Positions 30,565 through 42,245 are shown, counted from the first letter of the stretch. The stretch: 64,000 nucleotides of DNA from Prorocentrum cordatum (GCA_963575745.1 CAUYUJ010014171.1:1934505-1998504); one strand, 5' to 3'. Numbers and translations are program-made. The notes: generated by a model from the sequence alone, not told the origin.

Positions 30565-31086
30565 TGATGATGATGAGGAGGAGGAGGAGGAGGAGGAGGG
30601 AGGAGGGAGGAGGGAGGAGGGAGGAGGGAGGAGGGAGGAAGGAGGGGGAGGGAGGAAGGAGGAGGAGGAGGAGAGGAGGTAGGAGGAGGAGGAGGAGAGG
30701 AGAGGAGGAGGAGGAGGAGGAGGAGGGGGAGGAGGGGGGGAAGGAGAGGAGGGAGGGAGGAGGGAGGGAGGGAGGAGGGAGGAGGGAGGAGGGAGGGGAG
30801 GAGGAGGAGGGAGGAAGGACGAGGAGGAGGAGGGGGAGGAGAGGAGGAGGAGGAGGAGGAGAGAGACGGAGGAGGAGGAGGAGGAGGAGGAGAGGGGAGG
30901 AGGACGAGGAGGAGGAGGAGAAAGAGGACGGAGGACGAGGGAGGAGGGAGGAGGAGGAGGAGAAGGAGGAGGAGGAGGAGGAGGAGGAGGAGGAGGAGAG
31001 GAGGGAGGACGGAGGAGGAGGAGGAGGAGGAGGAGGCGGAGGCGGAGGAGGAAGAGGAGGAGGAGGAGGAGGAGGAGGAGGAGGAG
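30565..31086. repeat. GGA tract, about 520 bp
   Basis: GAGGAGGAGGAGG and GGAGGGAGGAGGG units; almost no pyrimidines on this strand. Three-base and seven-base periods alternate. Confidence 0.97.
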
Positions 31087-31156
31087 CCAAACTCGGGCCT
31101 GCGGGGATGCAAAGGCGCCCCGAACCGCCCCGGCCCTTTCCGGATACTCCCACGGC

Positions 31157-31365
31157 AGTTGGCGGCGAGCGAGGGGGAGGGGAAGTGAGAAGGAGAAGGC
31201 CTCATCCGAAGGCGGCGGGGCTTCTCAGAAGCCCTCCGGCCTGCTGGAAGGTTCTGTGCGTCTTCGGGGATGTCTCAGAGAAAACCTCTCCGAAGGCCCT
31301 GGGACGACCGAGCCTTCTGAGAAGGCCCGCCTCTTCTCACTTGCCCCCTGGGCTCGCCGCTGAAG
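31157..31365 (+). mobile_element. F9 foldback element, most complete copy
   Basis: Left TTGGCGGCGAGCGAGGGGGA, then AAGTGAGAAGGAGAAGGCC. Right AAGGCCCGCCTCTTCTCACT, then GGCTCGCCGCT. The inverted arms enclose GGGGCTTCTCAGAAGCCC and a CTTCGGGG loop region. Confidence 0.8.
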
Positions 31366-31935
31366 CAGAAACCAAAGCGAGCGTGATCCTGTCATGGAAT
31401 CTCCGATCTGGCCCCCGGGCCGCTCCCAGGCGCCATCTTGAAAGGCCCATCTAAAAAAAAAACAAGCCGTATGGCGATGAAACAAGCACTCGTGCCCCAC
31501 CTTTCCGATTCAACAAAAGCACCCGCAGGCCTCGGCAACATCAACACCAACACATCAAGAACCTTGATCCGGAGGCGACGACAAGGACGCAGATCCTAAG
31601 GGCGGGCATTCTACACATTCACTGGGGATCCCCGCCGAAGACGTGGACCATCGGCGCCCCCGGATACATGCATTGCCCCCCCCCGCCCCCTGGCTCTTCG
31701 TCACCATCGTCGCCTCCTGATGATACTCCTCCGCCTCCTCCTGATGATTACGGCGCCGCGTCCGCAGACGCCCGACGTCGTGACTCTTCCAAACGCGGGC
31801 GCCTGGACGTCTCGACCCGCTCTCCGGGCCCAGCGAGAGGGCTCCCAGAAGCTGCACGCTGTAGGTCCATCCGCCGCGATTCCTGCGCGCCCCGAGGGGG
31901 TCAGGGGTCTGGGGTCTGGGCAGTCTATCCTTCAG
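31366..31935. other. unassigned spacer
   Basis: Contains CCTCCTGATGAT words (31710-31750). No gene recognised. Confidence 0.45.
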
Positions 31936-32664
31936 TCGGGCCTGTCCCCCTACAGGGGGATTTTCGACGAAAACCAAGGAATAATCCAAAAATGAAAGAA
32001 ACAAATTATCGAAAAATAGTCTGGGGACTAGTGTTTGAATCTGTTTTGACATTTTTTGGTGTATTTTTCCCTACCTAGGCTCTGCCTAGAAGGGTTCTTA
32101 CTCTCTGGGCTTAAAGGGGCCGGGCAGTGGAAAGCGCCCCGGGCGGTTCCCCCAATATCCGCCCCGCGGTTCCCCCAGTTACGTCCCCTTAGCTTAGCGT
32201 TGCTTATCTCATCTTATCTCTTCCCCCCAGCTGCGTCCCCTTAGCATAGCCCAGCATAGCTTAGCGCTGCATTAACATAACATAGCATAACATAGCAAAG
32301 CATATCATAGCATGTCATATCATATCATAGCATAGCGCAGCATAGCATAGCATAACATAGCATAGCATAGCGCAGCTTATCACATCATATCATATCATAG
32401 CATATCGCAGCTTAGCACATCGCAGCTTAGCATAGCTTGGCATAGCTTAGCAGAGCATAGCATAGCATAGCATCATGCAACATAGCATAGCATAGCATAG
32501 CATAGCATAGCATAGTGCAGCATAACATGGCATAGCATAGCATAGCATAGCAACCAATGCTGCGTTCCTAGGGGCTCCAACTTCTAGGTAGGGTCGCACT
32601 GGGGAAATTGGAGTATTTTTTTCGTCGAAAATCCCCCTGTAGGGGGACACGCCCGACATTAGTG
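31936..32664 (+). mobile_element. F3 element with expanded interior
   Basis: Left arm CTGTCCCCCTACAGGGGGAT, then TTTCGACGAAAA, pairs with the right arm TTTCGTCGAAAATCCCCCTG, then TAGGGGGACACGCCCGAC. About 630 bp separate the arms, including an ATAGC array, whereas other F3 copies are 140-160 bp. Confidence 0.75.
32255..32556. repeat. ATAGC pentanucleotide array
   Basis: CATAGCATAGCATAGCATAG units with variants CATAACATAG and CATATCATAG; about 300 bp. Confidence 0.95.
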
Positions 32665-33221
32665 TATCCTTACACTGGAAAATCTGATTGCATGCAGGGC
32701 GGGGGGGTGGGGCTGAGGCCCGAAAGGATATCCGCACTTCACGCAAGTCGGGACTGACTTGCACGCCCTTGCGACCCACTGCTGTTTGAAAAGTCGGCGG
32801 AGCGGGCAATGTCCTATGCACATGAACTTGCCATACTCTGCATCAGCACACGCGCCTGTCGGGGGACATCCCCTCCCCAGACCTCCTCCTGGGTCGTGGC
32901 GAGGGTCGCGACGCTAGATGTGTTGGACGTGGGGCCGTCAGGAAACGACTCGGGATGCAAAGCCGGTCCCGAGCTTGAGGGGGCCGAGACCTCTGGGGAA
33001 GGGGTCCGACAACGACTCGGGATCCGCAACATGCTCGTGCTCCTCCACCTGCACCGCTTTCGGCGCTCCTGTGGCCGGCACGCGCCGGAGAGCCGATGCC
33101 TCCGCGGCAGAGCTGCAAGCGTGGAGGCAGCGTGCGGGTGAGCCCAGCATGGAGGCGCCGGGCAGCGCCCGCACTGCCAGCCATTGGCAGGACAGAAGGG
33201 CGGGGAGGGAGCAGGAGCATG
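32665..33221. other. unassigned spacer
   Basis: Mixed composition, open frames in several directions, no recognised domain or element end. Confidence 0.45.
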
Positions 33222-33855
33222 ATCAGGAGGAGGAGGAGGAGGAAGAGGAGGAGGAGGAGGAGGAGGAGGAGGAGGAGGAGGAGGAGGAGGAGAAGGAGGA
33301 GGAGAGGGGGTGGAGGAGGAGGAGGAAAAGGAGGAGGAGGAAAAGGAGGAGGAGGAGGAGGAGGAGGGGGAGGAGGAGGAGGGGGAGGGGAGGGGAGGAG
33401 GAGGAGTAGGAGGAGGAGGAGGAGGAGGAGGTGGGAGGAGGAAGGAGGAGGAGGAGGTGGAGGAGGGAGGAGGAGGAGGGGAAGAGGGACGAGGAGGAGG
33501 AGAGAGGAGGAGGGCGGAGGAGGAGGAGGAGGAGGAGGAGGAGGAGGAGGAGGAGGAGAGGAGGAGGAGGGGAGGCGGAGAGGAGGAGGAGGAGGAGGCG
33601 GAGGAGGAGGAGAAGGAGGAGGGAGAGAGGAGAGGGAGAGGCGGTGCAGGAGGAAGAGGAGGAGGAGGAGGAGGAGGAGAAGGAGGAGGAGGAGGGAGGA
33701 GGAGAAGGAGGGAGGAGGAGGGGAAAGAGAGAGACGGAGGTAGGAGGAGGAGGAGGAGAGGAGGAGGAGGAGGAGGAGGAGGAGGAGCAGGAGCAGGAGC
33801 AGGAGGAGGAGAAGGAGGAGGAGGAGGAGGAGGAGGAGGAGGAGCAGGAGGGTAT
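33222..33855. repeat. GGA tract, about 630 bp
   Basis: Longest purine tract in the window: GAGGAGGAGGAGG, GGAGAAGGAGG and GGAGCAGGAGCAGG units. Confidence 0.97.
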
Positions 33856-34289
33856 GGTGAGGGCTTCAGCGCGAGGCCCTCAGTTGGCCCAAGAAGCAGC
33901 AGGGCAAGTGTTCCATATGGTTCCGTTTCTCCTGGGTGCTTCCGGTTCCGTCGCAAGTTTGTTGTCGGTCCGGTCGGAATGTGAATTTCTGGTTCTGGCT
34001 CTGGTTCCGATTCCGGCGCCGTTATTATTCCTTTCCTTTTGTTGAGAGTTGCTTTCGCACGTTTTCATAAACCAGAGCCGTATATTTGAAAACGGTCGAC
34101 AACTGCCCTGCCGTTCCCAACTCCCACTAAAGCAAGGCCCTCAGGAGGAGCAGGAGACGAGGATCCGAATCCCGGCAGCACTCGTAGGTGGTTTAGGGTT
34201 TCAATTCATCCAGCCTCACTCTTCGAAGTTGGGGAGAAGTTTACCTCTGCCCCCACCCTCTGTCCCTGGGTCTGGAGGGGGGGTTCCAC
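33856..34289. other. unassigned spacer
   Basis: TTCTGGTTCTGGCTCTGG-type triplets at 33987-34015; otherwise unique sequence. Confidence 0.45.
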
Positions 34290-34830
34290 GAGGCGTCTGG
34301 AGCATCCGCTATGGCCCAAGATGGCTCCAAGAGGGCCCCAGGTAGCCCAAGATGGGCTCCAATATCGCTCCAGATACCCCAGGATGGCTCAAGATAGTCT
34401 CCAATAGTCTACCAGAGGTGCCATCACTGCCCAGATAAGGGTTCTTAGTGGCCACTGGGCCTCCCAAGGACCCCGACCGAGAGGCCCAAACCCTTCCCAA
34501 ACCTAAGGAACACCACTGTGCTGTGTCTTCTCGCCTCTCTGCTTCGGACGGGCCCTTGAGATTTCAAGATGGCCCCAAGATGGCCACAAGGATGGCCTAC
34601 GAGTGCTCCAAAAAGGCTCAAAGACGGCACCCAGGGCGCTAATGAGTGCCCAAAGGGGGCACCCGTAGGCAATGTTTCGGATCCCGACGGGGGGACTGAC
34701 ATTCACGACCCCCTCTTTTGATCGATTATCTCCAAGATGGCCCCAACAAGGCCCCCAAGAGATCCCCAAGATGGTCCCAAGAGGACCCCAAGAGAGTCCC
34801 AACTGTTTCCAACATTGCCCCAAGATGCTT
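34290..34830. repeat. degenerate CCAAGATGGCCCC repeat
   Basis: GCCCAAGATGGCTCCAAGAG, GATGGCCCCAAGATGGCC and CCCCAAGAGAGTCCC recur with 10-30-bp spacing. Same family style as 700-1385 and 58800-59060. Confidence 0.8.
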
Positions 34831-34992
34831 CCAAGAGGCTTCCCGAGGTCAACTTTCACAATTGTTGGCCTCCCTGTCTACGCCACCCCTCCTGGCAACT
34901 CCCCTGGACATCAATTCTGGATGGGCTGGTGGCGTGTTGGGGAATACGCGAAGCGACCAAACAATCAGAATGTCTTGTTGCCTTTCTGCGTC

Positions 34993-35122
34993 ATCGCTCG
35001 GACTCTCACTCCCCTGTGCATGTTTCGATGTTTTGTGTGTGTACCTGTTTGTTGCTCGATGATCCAGGATGCTTCTCGATGGTCCTCGCCCAGGAAAATG
35101 CACACCCCCGATCGATGCCAAG
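34993..35122 (+). mobile_element. F4 foldback element
   Basis: Left CATCGCTCGGACTCTCACTC, right CACACCCCCGATCGATGCC; internal GGATGCTTCTCGATGGTCCT. Ends are more diverged than at 21915. Confidence 0.75.
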
Positions 35123-35261
35123 CACCTCAGCCCTCGGGAGCTTCCAGAAACCTCCAAACAGGCCTGCTGGGGACCTCCAGGCACCCCGAGCAGAAACAGA
35201 CAAGACTTAGGTCATGCATGTCACACTGCAAGCGGATGCTGGAAGAACAAAACACATAGGT

Positions 35262-35364
35262 TAAACCAACAGCAATATATCAATACACAGTCAAACATCG
35301 TCCCCATATCATGTTTTGACTATGTTTGAATACTCCTTCTGTATAGGAACACGCCCGACTTCAG
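35262..35364 (+). mobile_element. F3 element, left end missing
   Basis: AACATCGTCCCCATATCATG, then ATACTCCTTCTGTATAGG and ACACGCCCGACTTCAG match the right half of the copy at 62284-62446. Confidence 0.75.
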
Positions 35365-35499
35365 ACAAGACACATCTTGACAGCTCGTCAAGGGTCCCTG
35401 GGTCGCAGGACTTCTTGCCGCAGCGGCGAGGAGTCCCCACCGCGCTCGAAGGCAGACGTGGGATACACGTGGCCCAACTGGGTGGGAACGGCCGTTTGG

Positions 35500-35672
35500 G
35501 GAGGAGGACGAGGAGGAAGAGGAGGAGGAGGAGGAGGAGGAGGAGGAGAAGAGAGGACGGAGGAGGAGGGAGGAAGAGGAGGAGGAGGAGGAGGAGGAGG
35601 AGGAGGAGGAGGAGGGGGAGGAGGGAGGAGGAGGAGGAGGAGGAGGAGGAGGAGAGGAGGAGGAGGAGGAGG
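35500..35672. repeat. GGA tract
   Basis: GAGGAGGAGGAGGAGG units interrupted by AGAGGACGGAGG. It is bordered on both sides by related GGGCCGTTTGGGGA-type sequence. Confidence 0.95.
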
Positions 35673-35840
35673 AGACGTGGGACACACGTGACCAGCGGGT
35701 GGGCACGGGCCGTTTGGGGAAGCAGGGGGACGCACCGGAAAAACAACGGGTGGGGGGGACAGGCTCCGAGCGTGAAGTCCCTGTGCGTGGCTGCTGCGGA
35801 GCCGGTGCACGGCGGAAGCGGAAGCCGATCAGCACCAAAC

Positions 35841-36024
35841 GTACTCCAGATTTCGTAATAAAAGGAAAGGGGTCTCATTTCGGGGGGGGTCTCTTCCTGG
35901 CTATCTTGGAGGGCCCGGGGGGTCTGGGGACGATGTTTTGGAGGGTTCTCCCACGGGGGAGGTCTGAAATGGCTTGTCTTGGAGGGTCCAGACCCCCTCC
36001 CTTTTATTACGAAATCTGGAGTAC
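35841..36024. mobile_element. F6 foldback element, 184 bp
   Basis: GTACTCCAGATTTCGTAATA, then AAAGGAAAGGGGTC, is inverted at the right as GACCCCCTCCCTTTTATTAC, then GAAATCTGGAGTAC. Arms of 34 bp with two mismatches. No second copy in the window. Confidence 0.92.
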
Positions 36025-36149
36025 CCCTGACCCTCAGGGAGGGGGCCCAAGTGAGGAGGACCAAAAGCGTCATGGACGGGGGGCCGTGTTCTGCAGATGC
36101 ACCGAACCAGGCCACCCAGATCTATGACCACTCCTATGCAGAGTCGGGG

Positions 36150-37570
36150 ACCTGAATGGGGCCACGTCTTCACTCTATAATATATAACTACGGTGAGGGG
36201 CTCTCTGATCCTCGAGGAAGAGATACAGTGGAGACCCATGCCAAGAAACACCCTGCTTGCCTCCAGGGCGCCCTGGGTTTCTCGGGCTTTTGGTTTTAGT
36301 TCTATGTTTGTATGGAATCCATCGACTCTTCTTTATCCTTTGCGTCTCATTTTGGTTTTAAATTATGGTAATGCTGTGGACGAGCGTGACGTTCCCGCAC
36401 CAGCAATCAAGGGACTGCACGTCTGGGGTCTCAGGATTGGGTTTCACGTGGAAGTTCTTGTGGTCTGATCGGCCTCCACTGCATCTTTGAAGCAGCGGAG
36501 CATGCTGTGAGGAGCCACGGGCAGGGAGTGAGACATGTTGCGGTTGGGGTAGGGGGGAGGGGGGGGGGGCGTTCGGAAGCTCCCAGGGGCCGGCGGCACA
36601 AAGTAATCGGGACATTGGCCGTCATCGCCATAACTCGGACGTCCATTCCCCGCGCGCTGTTCGATCTCGTGCGTGTTTTCATTTTTCTGTTGCCTCATGA
36701 TCCTCCTCGACGAGGGAGCCAAGAATCGAGTCGACAAAACGGCTCGACGATCGGACCAGACCGCCCAGATCAATTATCCCTCATATGCCTCATATGCAAA
36801 CACGGGGACCTAAGTGGGGCCACGTCTTCACTCTTTTACTAAGGTTAGGAGCTCTCTTATCCTCGACGAGGAAGGATCCTTGAAACAGCGGGGCTCGCTG
36901 TGAGGAGCCCCGGCGCAAGGACGTGAGACATGCTGCGGTGAGGGGGGGCGCTCGGAAGCTCCCAAGGGGCCAGCGGCACGCAATAATCAGGCCATGGTGG
37001 CTGCCCTTGCCGTGACTCGGACGTCCATTCCCCGCGCACTGTTCGATCTCGTGCGTGTTTTTTTGCCTCATGATCCTCCTCGACAAGAGAGCCCAGAATC
37101 GAGTCGACAAAACGGCTCGACGATCGGACCAGACCGCCCAGATCAATTATCCCTCATATGCCTCATGTGCAAGGACGGGGACTTAAGTGGGGCCACGTCT
37201 TCACTCTTTTACTAAGGTTAGGAGCTCTCTTATCCTCGACGAGGAAGGATCCTTGAAACAGCGGGGCTCGCTGAGGAGCCCCGGCGCAAGGACGTGAGAC
37301 ATGCTGCGGTGAGGGGCGGCGCTCGGAAGCTCCCAAGGGGCCAGCGGCACGCAATGATCAGGCCATTTTGGCCGTCCTTGCCATGACTCGGACGTCCATT
37401 CCCCGCGCACTGTTCGATCTCGTGCGTGTTTTTTTTTTGAGGATCCAGCATGCCCCTCGACGGGAGAGCCCAGAATCGAATCGACAAATCTTATCGGCGA
37501 TCGGCATGAATCCGATCGGCGCAAGTCGGCAGCCGGGTCGGGAGAAGCCAAATCGGCTGAAGTCGGCAGG
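36150..37570. repeat. 383-bp tandem repeat, two full units plus diverged flanking units
   Basis: AAGTGGGGCCACGTCTTCAC recurs at about 36812 and 37195 (383 bp), with a diverged copy at about 36155. Each unit contains GGAGCTCTCTTATCCTCGAC, GACGTGAGACATGCTGCGGT and ACTCGGACGTCCATTCCCCG, followed by TTCGATCTCGTGCGTG. The last words are the left part of F4, so an F4 copy was amplified within the tandem unit. Confidence 0.88.
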
Positions 37571-37730
37571 CTGGTAGGCCTCCAGTGAGGAATCCGAATC
37601 CGCATTGGAATCCGATAACGAATCGAATGAGGATCGGAGTCCATCGACATCGAATCGAGTCGAGTCCCTGCCTCGATGGCATCCGCCGAGAAGGAATGCC
37701 CACGCCCGAGCGATGCCCAGCGTCTGGGGC
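37470..37730. mobile_element. F13 dispersed repeat inside an F4 right half
   Basis: AGAATCGAATCGACAAATC to ATCGAATCGAGTCGAGTCC matches 38090-38275 and 43695-43905 in order (GGGAATCGGCAGCCG-type and GGCCTCCA words). It is followed by the F4 right end CCCACGCCCGAGCGATGCC at 37709-37728. Confidence 0.75.
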
Positions 37731-37794
37731 GAGGGAGTGCGCGCAGACGACCCTGCGGCTTCCCTCGCTCGGATGGCGGTGGGAGGGGGGGGGC

Positions 37795-38070
37795 AGGAAG
37801 AGGAAGAGGAGGAGGGGGAGGAAGAGGGAGGAGGAGGAGGAGGAGGAGGAGGAGGAGGAGGAGGAGGAGGAGGAGGAGGAGGTGGAGGAGGTGGAGGAGG
37901 AGGAGGAGGGAGGAGGGAGGAGGAGGAGGAGGTGGAGGAGGAGCGAGGAGGAGCAAGGAGGAGAAGGCAGGAGGAGGAGGAGGAGGAGGAGAAGGGAGGA
38001 GGAGAAGAAGAAGGAGGATGAGGAGAAGGGAGGAGGGAAGAGGAGGGAGGAGGGAGGAGGGAGGAGGCCC
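37795..38070. repeat. GGA tract
   Basis: GGAGGAGGAGGAGG with GGTGGAGG interruptions. Confidence 0.95.
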
Positions 38071-38089
38071 AGAAGAGCATCGAGGAATC

Positions 38090-38275
38090 GCATCGGCGAT
38101 CGAGAGGAATCGCCTAGGCGGAAATCGACAGCCGGGTCAGGAGAAGTCGAGTCGGCGGAAATCGGCAGGTTTGTACTGCCTCCATCGAGAAATCGGAAGT
38201 CGAATCGGAATCCAAAGTCCAAACGAATGGGAATCGAAAGCCACCGAAATCGGGTCGATTCGAATCGGAGGAGTT
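38090..38275. repeat. F13 dispersed repeat, copy 2
   Basis: GAAATCGACAGCCGGGTCAG, AAATCGGCAGG, CTGCCTCCATCGAGAAATCG and GAATCGAAAGCCACCG follow the order of the other F13 copies. Confidence 0.75.
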
Positions 38276-38739
38276 GAAATGAGCGATGTGGGGTGGGCGG
38301 GAAGGGCTCGAAAGCTCCAGGGGCGGCGGCAGATACAAGAATCGGGCCGATGGGCGTCCGGGGCGGGGGAGAATGCTGGGCTGGCGTGACGGGAGCATGA
38401 CTCCCCCCCCGATGGAAGGAGGAGAGGTGACGACATCCGAAAGAGCGGTCGCTTGGAGGGGGATGGGGTTTCAAACCGGACCCTCCCCCTGGATGGAGGG
38501 CGGGGGGCGGGTTTCGACCCCCCCCCTCCCGTGACGGGGGGGGGGGGGTTCGAACCCCCCCCCTCCGCCCCCTCCCGTGACCCGAGGGGGGGGTTCGAAC
38601 CTCCCCCTCTCCCTCATCTGCTTCCCCTCTCCTCGGCCCGGCTTGTGTAGGCGGCGGCTGGCGACGGCGGCGGGGACGACGATTGTCATTTCCGGGCTGG
38701 CGCCGGGGCCTGCGGGTGGCGGTGGCGGGGAGCGTCGAC
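38276..38739. other. G-run and C-run rich spacer
   Basis: Repeated GGTTTCGAACCC-type inverted words separated by runs of 8-13 G or C (38515-38610). Strong hairpin and G-quadruplex potential. No gene recognised. Confidence 0.6.
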
Positions 38740-39372
38740 GAGGACGACGGTGGTGGTGGTGGTGGTGGTGTGGTGGGTTGTGGCTGTGGTGGTGGTGGTG
38801 GTGGCGGTGGTGGTGGTTGTGGTGGTGGTGTGGTGGTTTGTTGTGGTGGTGGTGGTTGTGGCGGTGGGTGGTGGTGGTGGTGGTTGGTGGTGGTTGAGGT
38901 GGTGGTTGTGGTGGTGGTGGTGGCGGTTGGTGGGGTTTTGTAGTGTGTGGTGGTCGGTGGTGGAGGTTGGTGGTGGGTGTGGTGGTTTTTGGGTGTGTGG
39001 TGTGGTGGTTTGTGGTGGTGGTGGGCTATGGTTGTGGCCGTGGTTTGTGGAGGTGGTGGTGGTGGTGGTGGTGGTGGTGGTGGTGGAGGTTGTGGTGGTG
39101 GTGTGGTGATTTGTGGTGGTGGTGGTGGTGAGTTGTGCTGCTGGTATTGCTGGTGGTTGTGGCGGTAGTGGTGGTGTTGTGGTAGATTGTGGTGGTGGTG
39201 GTGGTAGTGGTGGTGGGTTTTTGTGGTGGTGGTGGTGATGGTGAGTTGTGGTGGTGGTGGTTGTGGTGGTGTGGTGGTGGTGGTGTGGTGGTGGGTTTGG
39301 GATGGTTGGTGGTGGGTTTGGTGGTGGATGGGTTTTGTGGTGGTGGTAAGTGTTTGTGGACGTTGTTGTGGT
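38740..39372. repeat. GGT array, about 630 bp
   Basis: GGTGGTGGTGG units with TGT interruptions over the whole span. Plus frames read Gly, Val and Trp; minus frames read His, Pro and Thr. Not gene evidence. Confidence 0.97.
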
Positions 39373-39890
39373 GGGTGGTGGTGGTTGGCCCGTGCCGGCG
39401 CCAGCGCTGGCGCTGGCTGGCCGCCGCCAGTCGGCGCCGGGCGCGATGGTGGGGGGGGGGGGTTGAAAACCCACCTCTCCCCCACGACGCCAGGGAGGGG
39501 TGGGGGGGTTGAAAGCGCCCCCCCCCCCTCCTGGGTTGCGTCTTGTCATCGTCGCTGCGTCCCCGCCGTGGGTGCTGCTGGCGGCCGCCAGCGCCGGCGC
39601 CGTCGCCGATTGGGGGAGGGGCTTGAACCCCGCCCCCTGGGAGGGGGGGGTAGGTTGAACCCCCCCCCCGACTTGGGAGGGGAGGGGTTCGGGAGAAGGG
39701 GGGTTTGGGGGGGAGGGGAGTCCCCCTGGTTTTTATCGACGGCGCCGAGTGTTGGGGGGGTGGCCCCCGGTTCGAAACGCGCCCGCTGAATGTTCCCCAG
39801 GCAAGCGCCCGTGAAAAGCGTTCTCTCCGACATTCGAACCCTGCCCCATCCTGGTAGGGAGGATAGGAGGCGGACGGAGATGCGGGCGAG
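39373..39890. other. GC-rich spacer with G-runs
   Basis: Blocks like GGGGGGTTGAAA with C-runs on either side (39445-39680), similar in style to 38515-38610. No gene recognised. Confidence 0.55.
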
Positions 39891-40077
39891 ATGTGTATCC
39901 ATATGCGCTGCAACTTGGAGTTTTTCGCTCCCTTCCCCGGAAACCCCAAGGCGCCCTGGATATGGATAGAAGTTCGCCCCCTAGAGGTTCGATGTCTATC
40001 CATGTGCAGTTCGCCTCAGCGTTTCGGAGCGCCTTCCCAGAAAGTCCAAGACGCTGTGGATATGGATGTAAATCTTG
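39891..40077. repeat. two hairpin-like units about 101 bp apart
   Basis: ATGTGTATCCATATGC and ATGTCTATCCATGTGC start the units; CCCTGGATATGGATAG and TGTGGATATGGATG end them. Within each unit the ends are inverted (TATCCATA/TATGGATA), with CCAAGGCGCC or CCAAGACGCT nearby. Confidence 0.75.
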
Positions 40078-40335
40078 CCCGCAAGAGCCTCCCGGGGAGG
40101 AGAACAGCTCAGCGGCGCGCGTGGGAAGAGGCAGGCCGTTGGGTGCTGACGTCCTACCCCTGCCCACACCAAACATAAAGTCTCCTGAACCGATGGGAGC
40201 CAGGGGTAGGGTTCGGACTTCGCCACGTGCCGCTCATCGAATTGCCTGAATCGTTGATCGGCGAGGGCAGGGTTCGGATTTCGCCGCCGAAAGGAGGAGG
40301 ACAACACCGAATCCCAGCAAGACGACGGCAGGACA
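40078..40335. other. spacer with small inverted repeat
   Basis: TCCTACCCCTGCCCAC and AGGGGTAGGGTTCGGACTTC at 40149-40222 form an imperfect inverted pair. Another GGCAGGGTTCGGATTTCGCC follows. Confidence 0.5.
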
Positions 40336-40336
40336 C

Positions 40337-40571
40337 GCACACACACACACCACACCACACCACACCACACCACACCACACCACACCACACCACACCACAC
40401 CACACCACACCACTACACAGCACAGCACAGCACAGCACAGCACAGCACAACACAACACAACACAACACAACACGACACGACACAGCACAGCACAGCACAT
40501 CACAGCACAACACACCAACCCCCTCGCCCACCCACCGCACACACACACACACCCACCAACCCACCCACCGG

Positions 40572-40604
<33 letters not shown>

Positions 40605-41693
40605 CACTCGCACGCACGCACGGGCGCGCACGCACGCACGCTCGCACGAACGCACGCACACGCGCACAGACGCATGCACACGCACACACACAACACAACA
40701 CACAACACATCACACACAACACACAACACACACAACACACAACACACAACACACACACAGCACACAACACACAACAAGCACAAGACACACAAGACACAAG
40801 GACAACACACACAACACACAACACACAATACACACAGCACACACAACACACACAACACACCCACCCACCCACCCACCCACCCATCCACGCACCGCACACA
40901 CACACAAAAGCACACACACACACGCACACACTCGCACGCACGCGCGCGCACGCACGACGCACGGACGAACGCACGCACACACGCACAGATGCACGCACAC
41001 GCACACGCACAACACACAACACAAAACGCACACATAACACACACACACAACACACACACAACACATATATAACACACACAACACACAACACACAACACAC
41101 ACAACACAAACATAACACACAACACACAGACAGCACAGACAGCACAGACAACACAAACAACACAGACAACACAGACACCACACAACACACACACGACACA
41201 CACACAACACACACACAACACACAACACACACAACAACACAACACACACAACACACACAACACACAACACACACAACACACAAACACACAACACACACAA
41301 CACATAACACACACAACACAACACACAACACACATCACACACGAACACGTACAAACAACATACACAACACACAACACACAATCAACACACACAGCACACA
41401 ACACACAACACACAACACACAACACACAACACATCACACACAACACACGCAACACAGACAACACAGACAACACAGAACACACACACACACAACACACAAC
41501 ACACAACACACAACAAACACACAACACACCCGACACACACAACACACACAACCAACACACACAACACACAACACACACAACACAAATGAACACACACACA
41601 CAAACACGTACACACAAACACACTCACACAAACGCGCACAAGCACACACACAACACACACACACACACGCAAACACACACACACAACACACAA
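40337..41693. repeat. CA / ACACA-A array, about 1.36 kb
   Basis: CACAC, ACCACACC, ACAGCACAGC and CAACACACAAC units with patches of CGCACGCA. Largest simple-sequence block here. Open frames of nearly 500 codons on the minus strand (Cys/Val-rich) are repeat artefacts. Confidence 0.97.
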
Positions 41694-41699
41694 AAGCCT

Positions 41700-41994
41700 T
41701 ACTGCAGAGGCAGGCAGCGAGATGTCTGAGACCTGGCGGGTCCGGAGGATACCTGTGGTGTCCAATACCCCAGATAGTGAGGCGACAGCAGCTTCTGGAA
41801 AGTTCTTCGAGGGAGCTCTGGCAGCTCTGGGAAAGCGCTTCTGGAAAGCTTCAGGGCACACGCATTGGGAAAAATGGGAAAAGGCAATCCTGGATGTTGG
41901 GCGCCGCAGCCGTCCCAGAGCGCGCTGGAACGCGGCCAGAGCGTCCCTACGTGCACATGGAACGTTTTATCGCCACTCTGCCACTTGTCAATCC
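41700..41994. other. unassigned spacer
   Basis: Includes two copies of GCTTCTGGAAAG (41791, 41839). No gene recognised. Confidence 0.45.
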
Positions 41995-42181
41995 TAGACC
42001 CCCGACATCATGATTTTTGTCGTAACGTCGACCTCCAGAGGTCTCGACCCATTCCCTCGCACCGGCTTCTCATCCTGAATTGATCCTTGACGATCCCGAG
42101 GACAAAAAAGGCCCCCCCAGGGCCGACAATAACGAACAACACTCCGTAATGATTTTTGTCATGACCCGAGGGGGTCTGGGA
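41995..42181 (+). mobile_element. F1 foldback element
   Basis: Left AGACCCCCGACATCATGATT, right TTGTCATGACCCGAGGGGGT; internal CGACCTCCAGAGGTCTCGAC is a perfect small hairpin. Same order as 43901-44092. Confidence 0.82.
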
Positions 42182-42245
42182 TCTGGGCCTGCCTGGACCG
42201 GGCATGCAGGATGGGGCAGGGAGGAACTGGATGCGGGCTGGAGGA

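Noticed and set aside
37365-37390. Second spliced-leader relic (GCCATTTTGGC core)
   Set aside because: Only the 11-bp core matches; flanks do not, and the copy belongs to the 383-bp tandem unit whose other copy reads GGCCATGGTGGC.
37491-39485. 664-codon minus-strand ORF
   Set aside because: Translation of GGT and GGA arrays plus G-run spacers; composition switches exactly at the repeat borders.
40154-41623. 489-codon Cys/Val-rich minus-strand ORF
   Set aside because: Direct translation of the CA/CAACA array.
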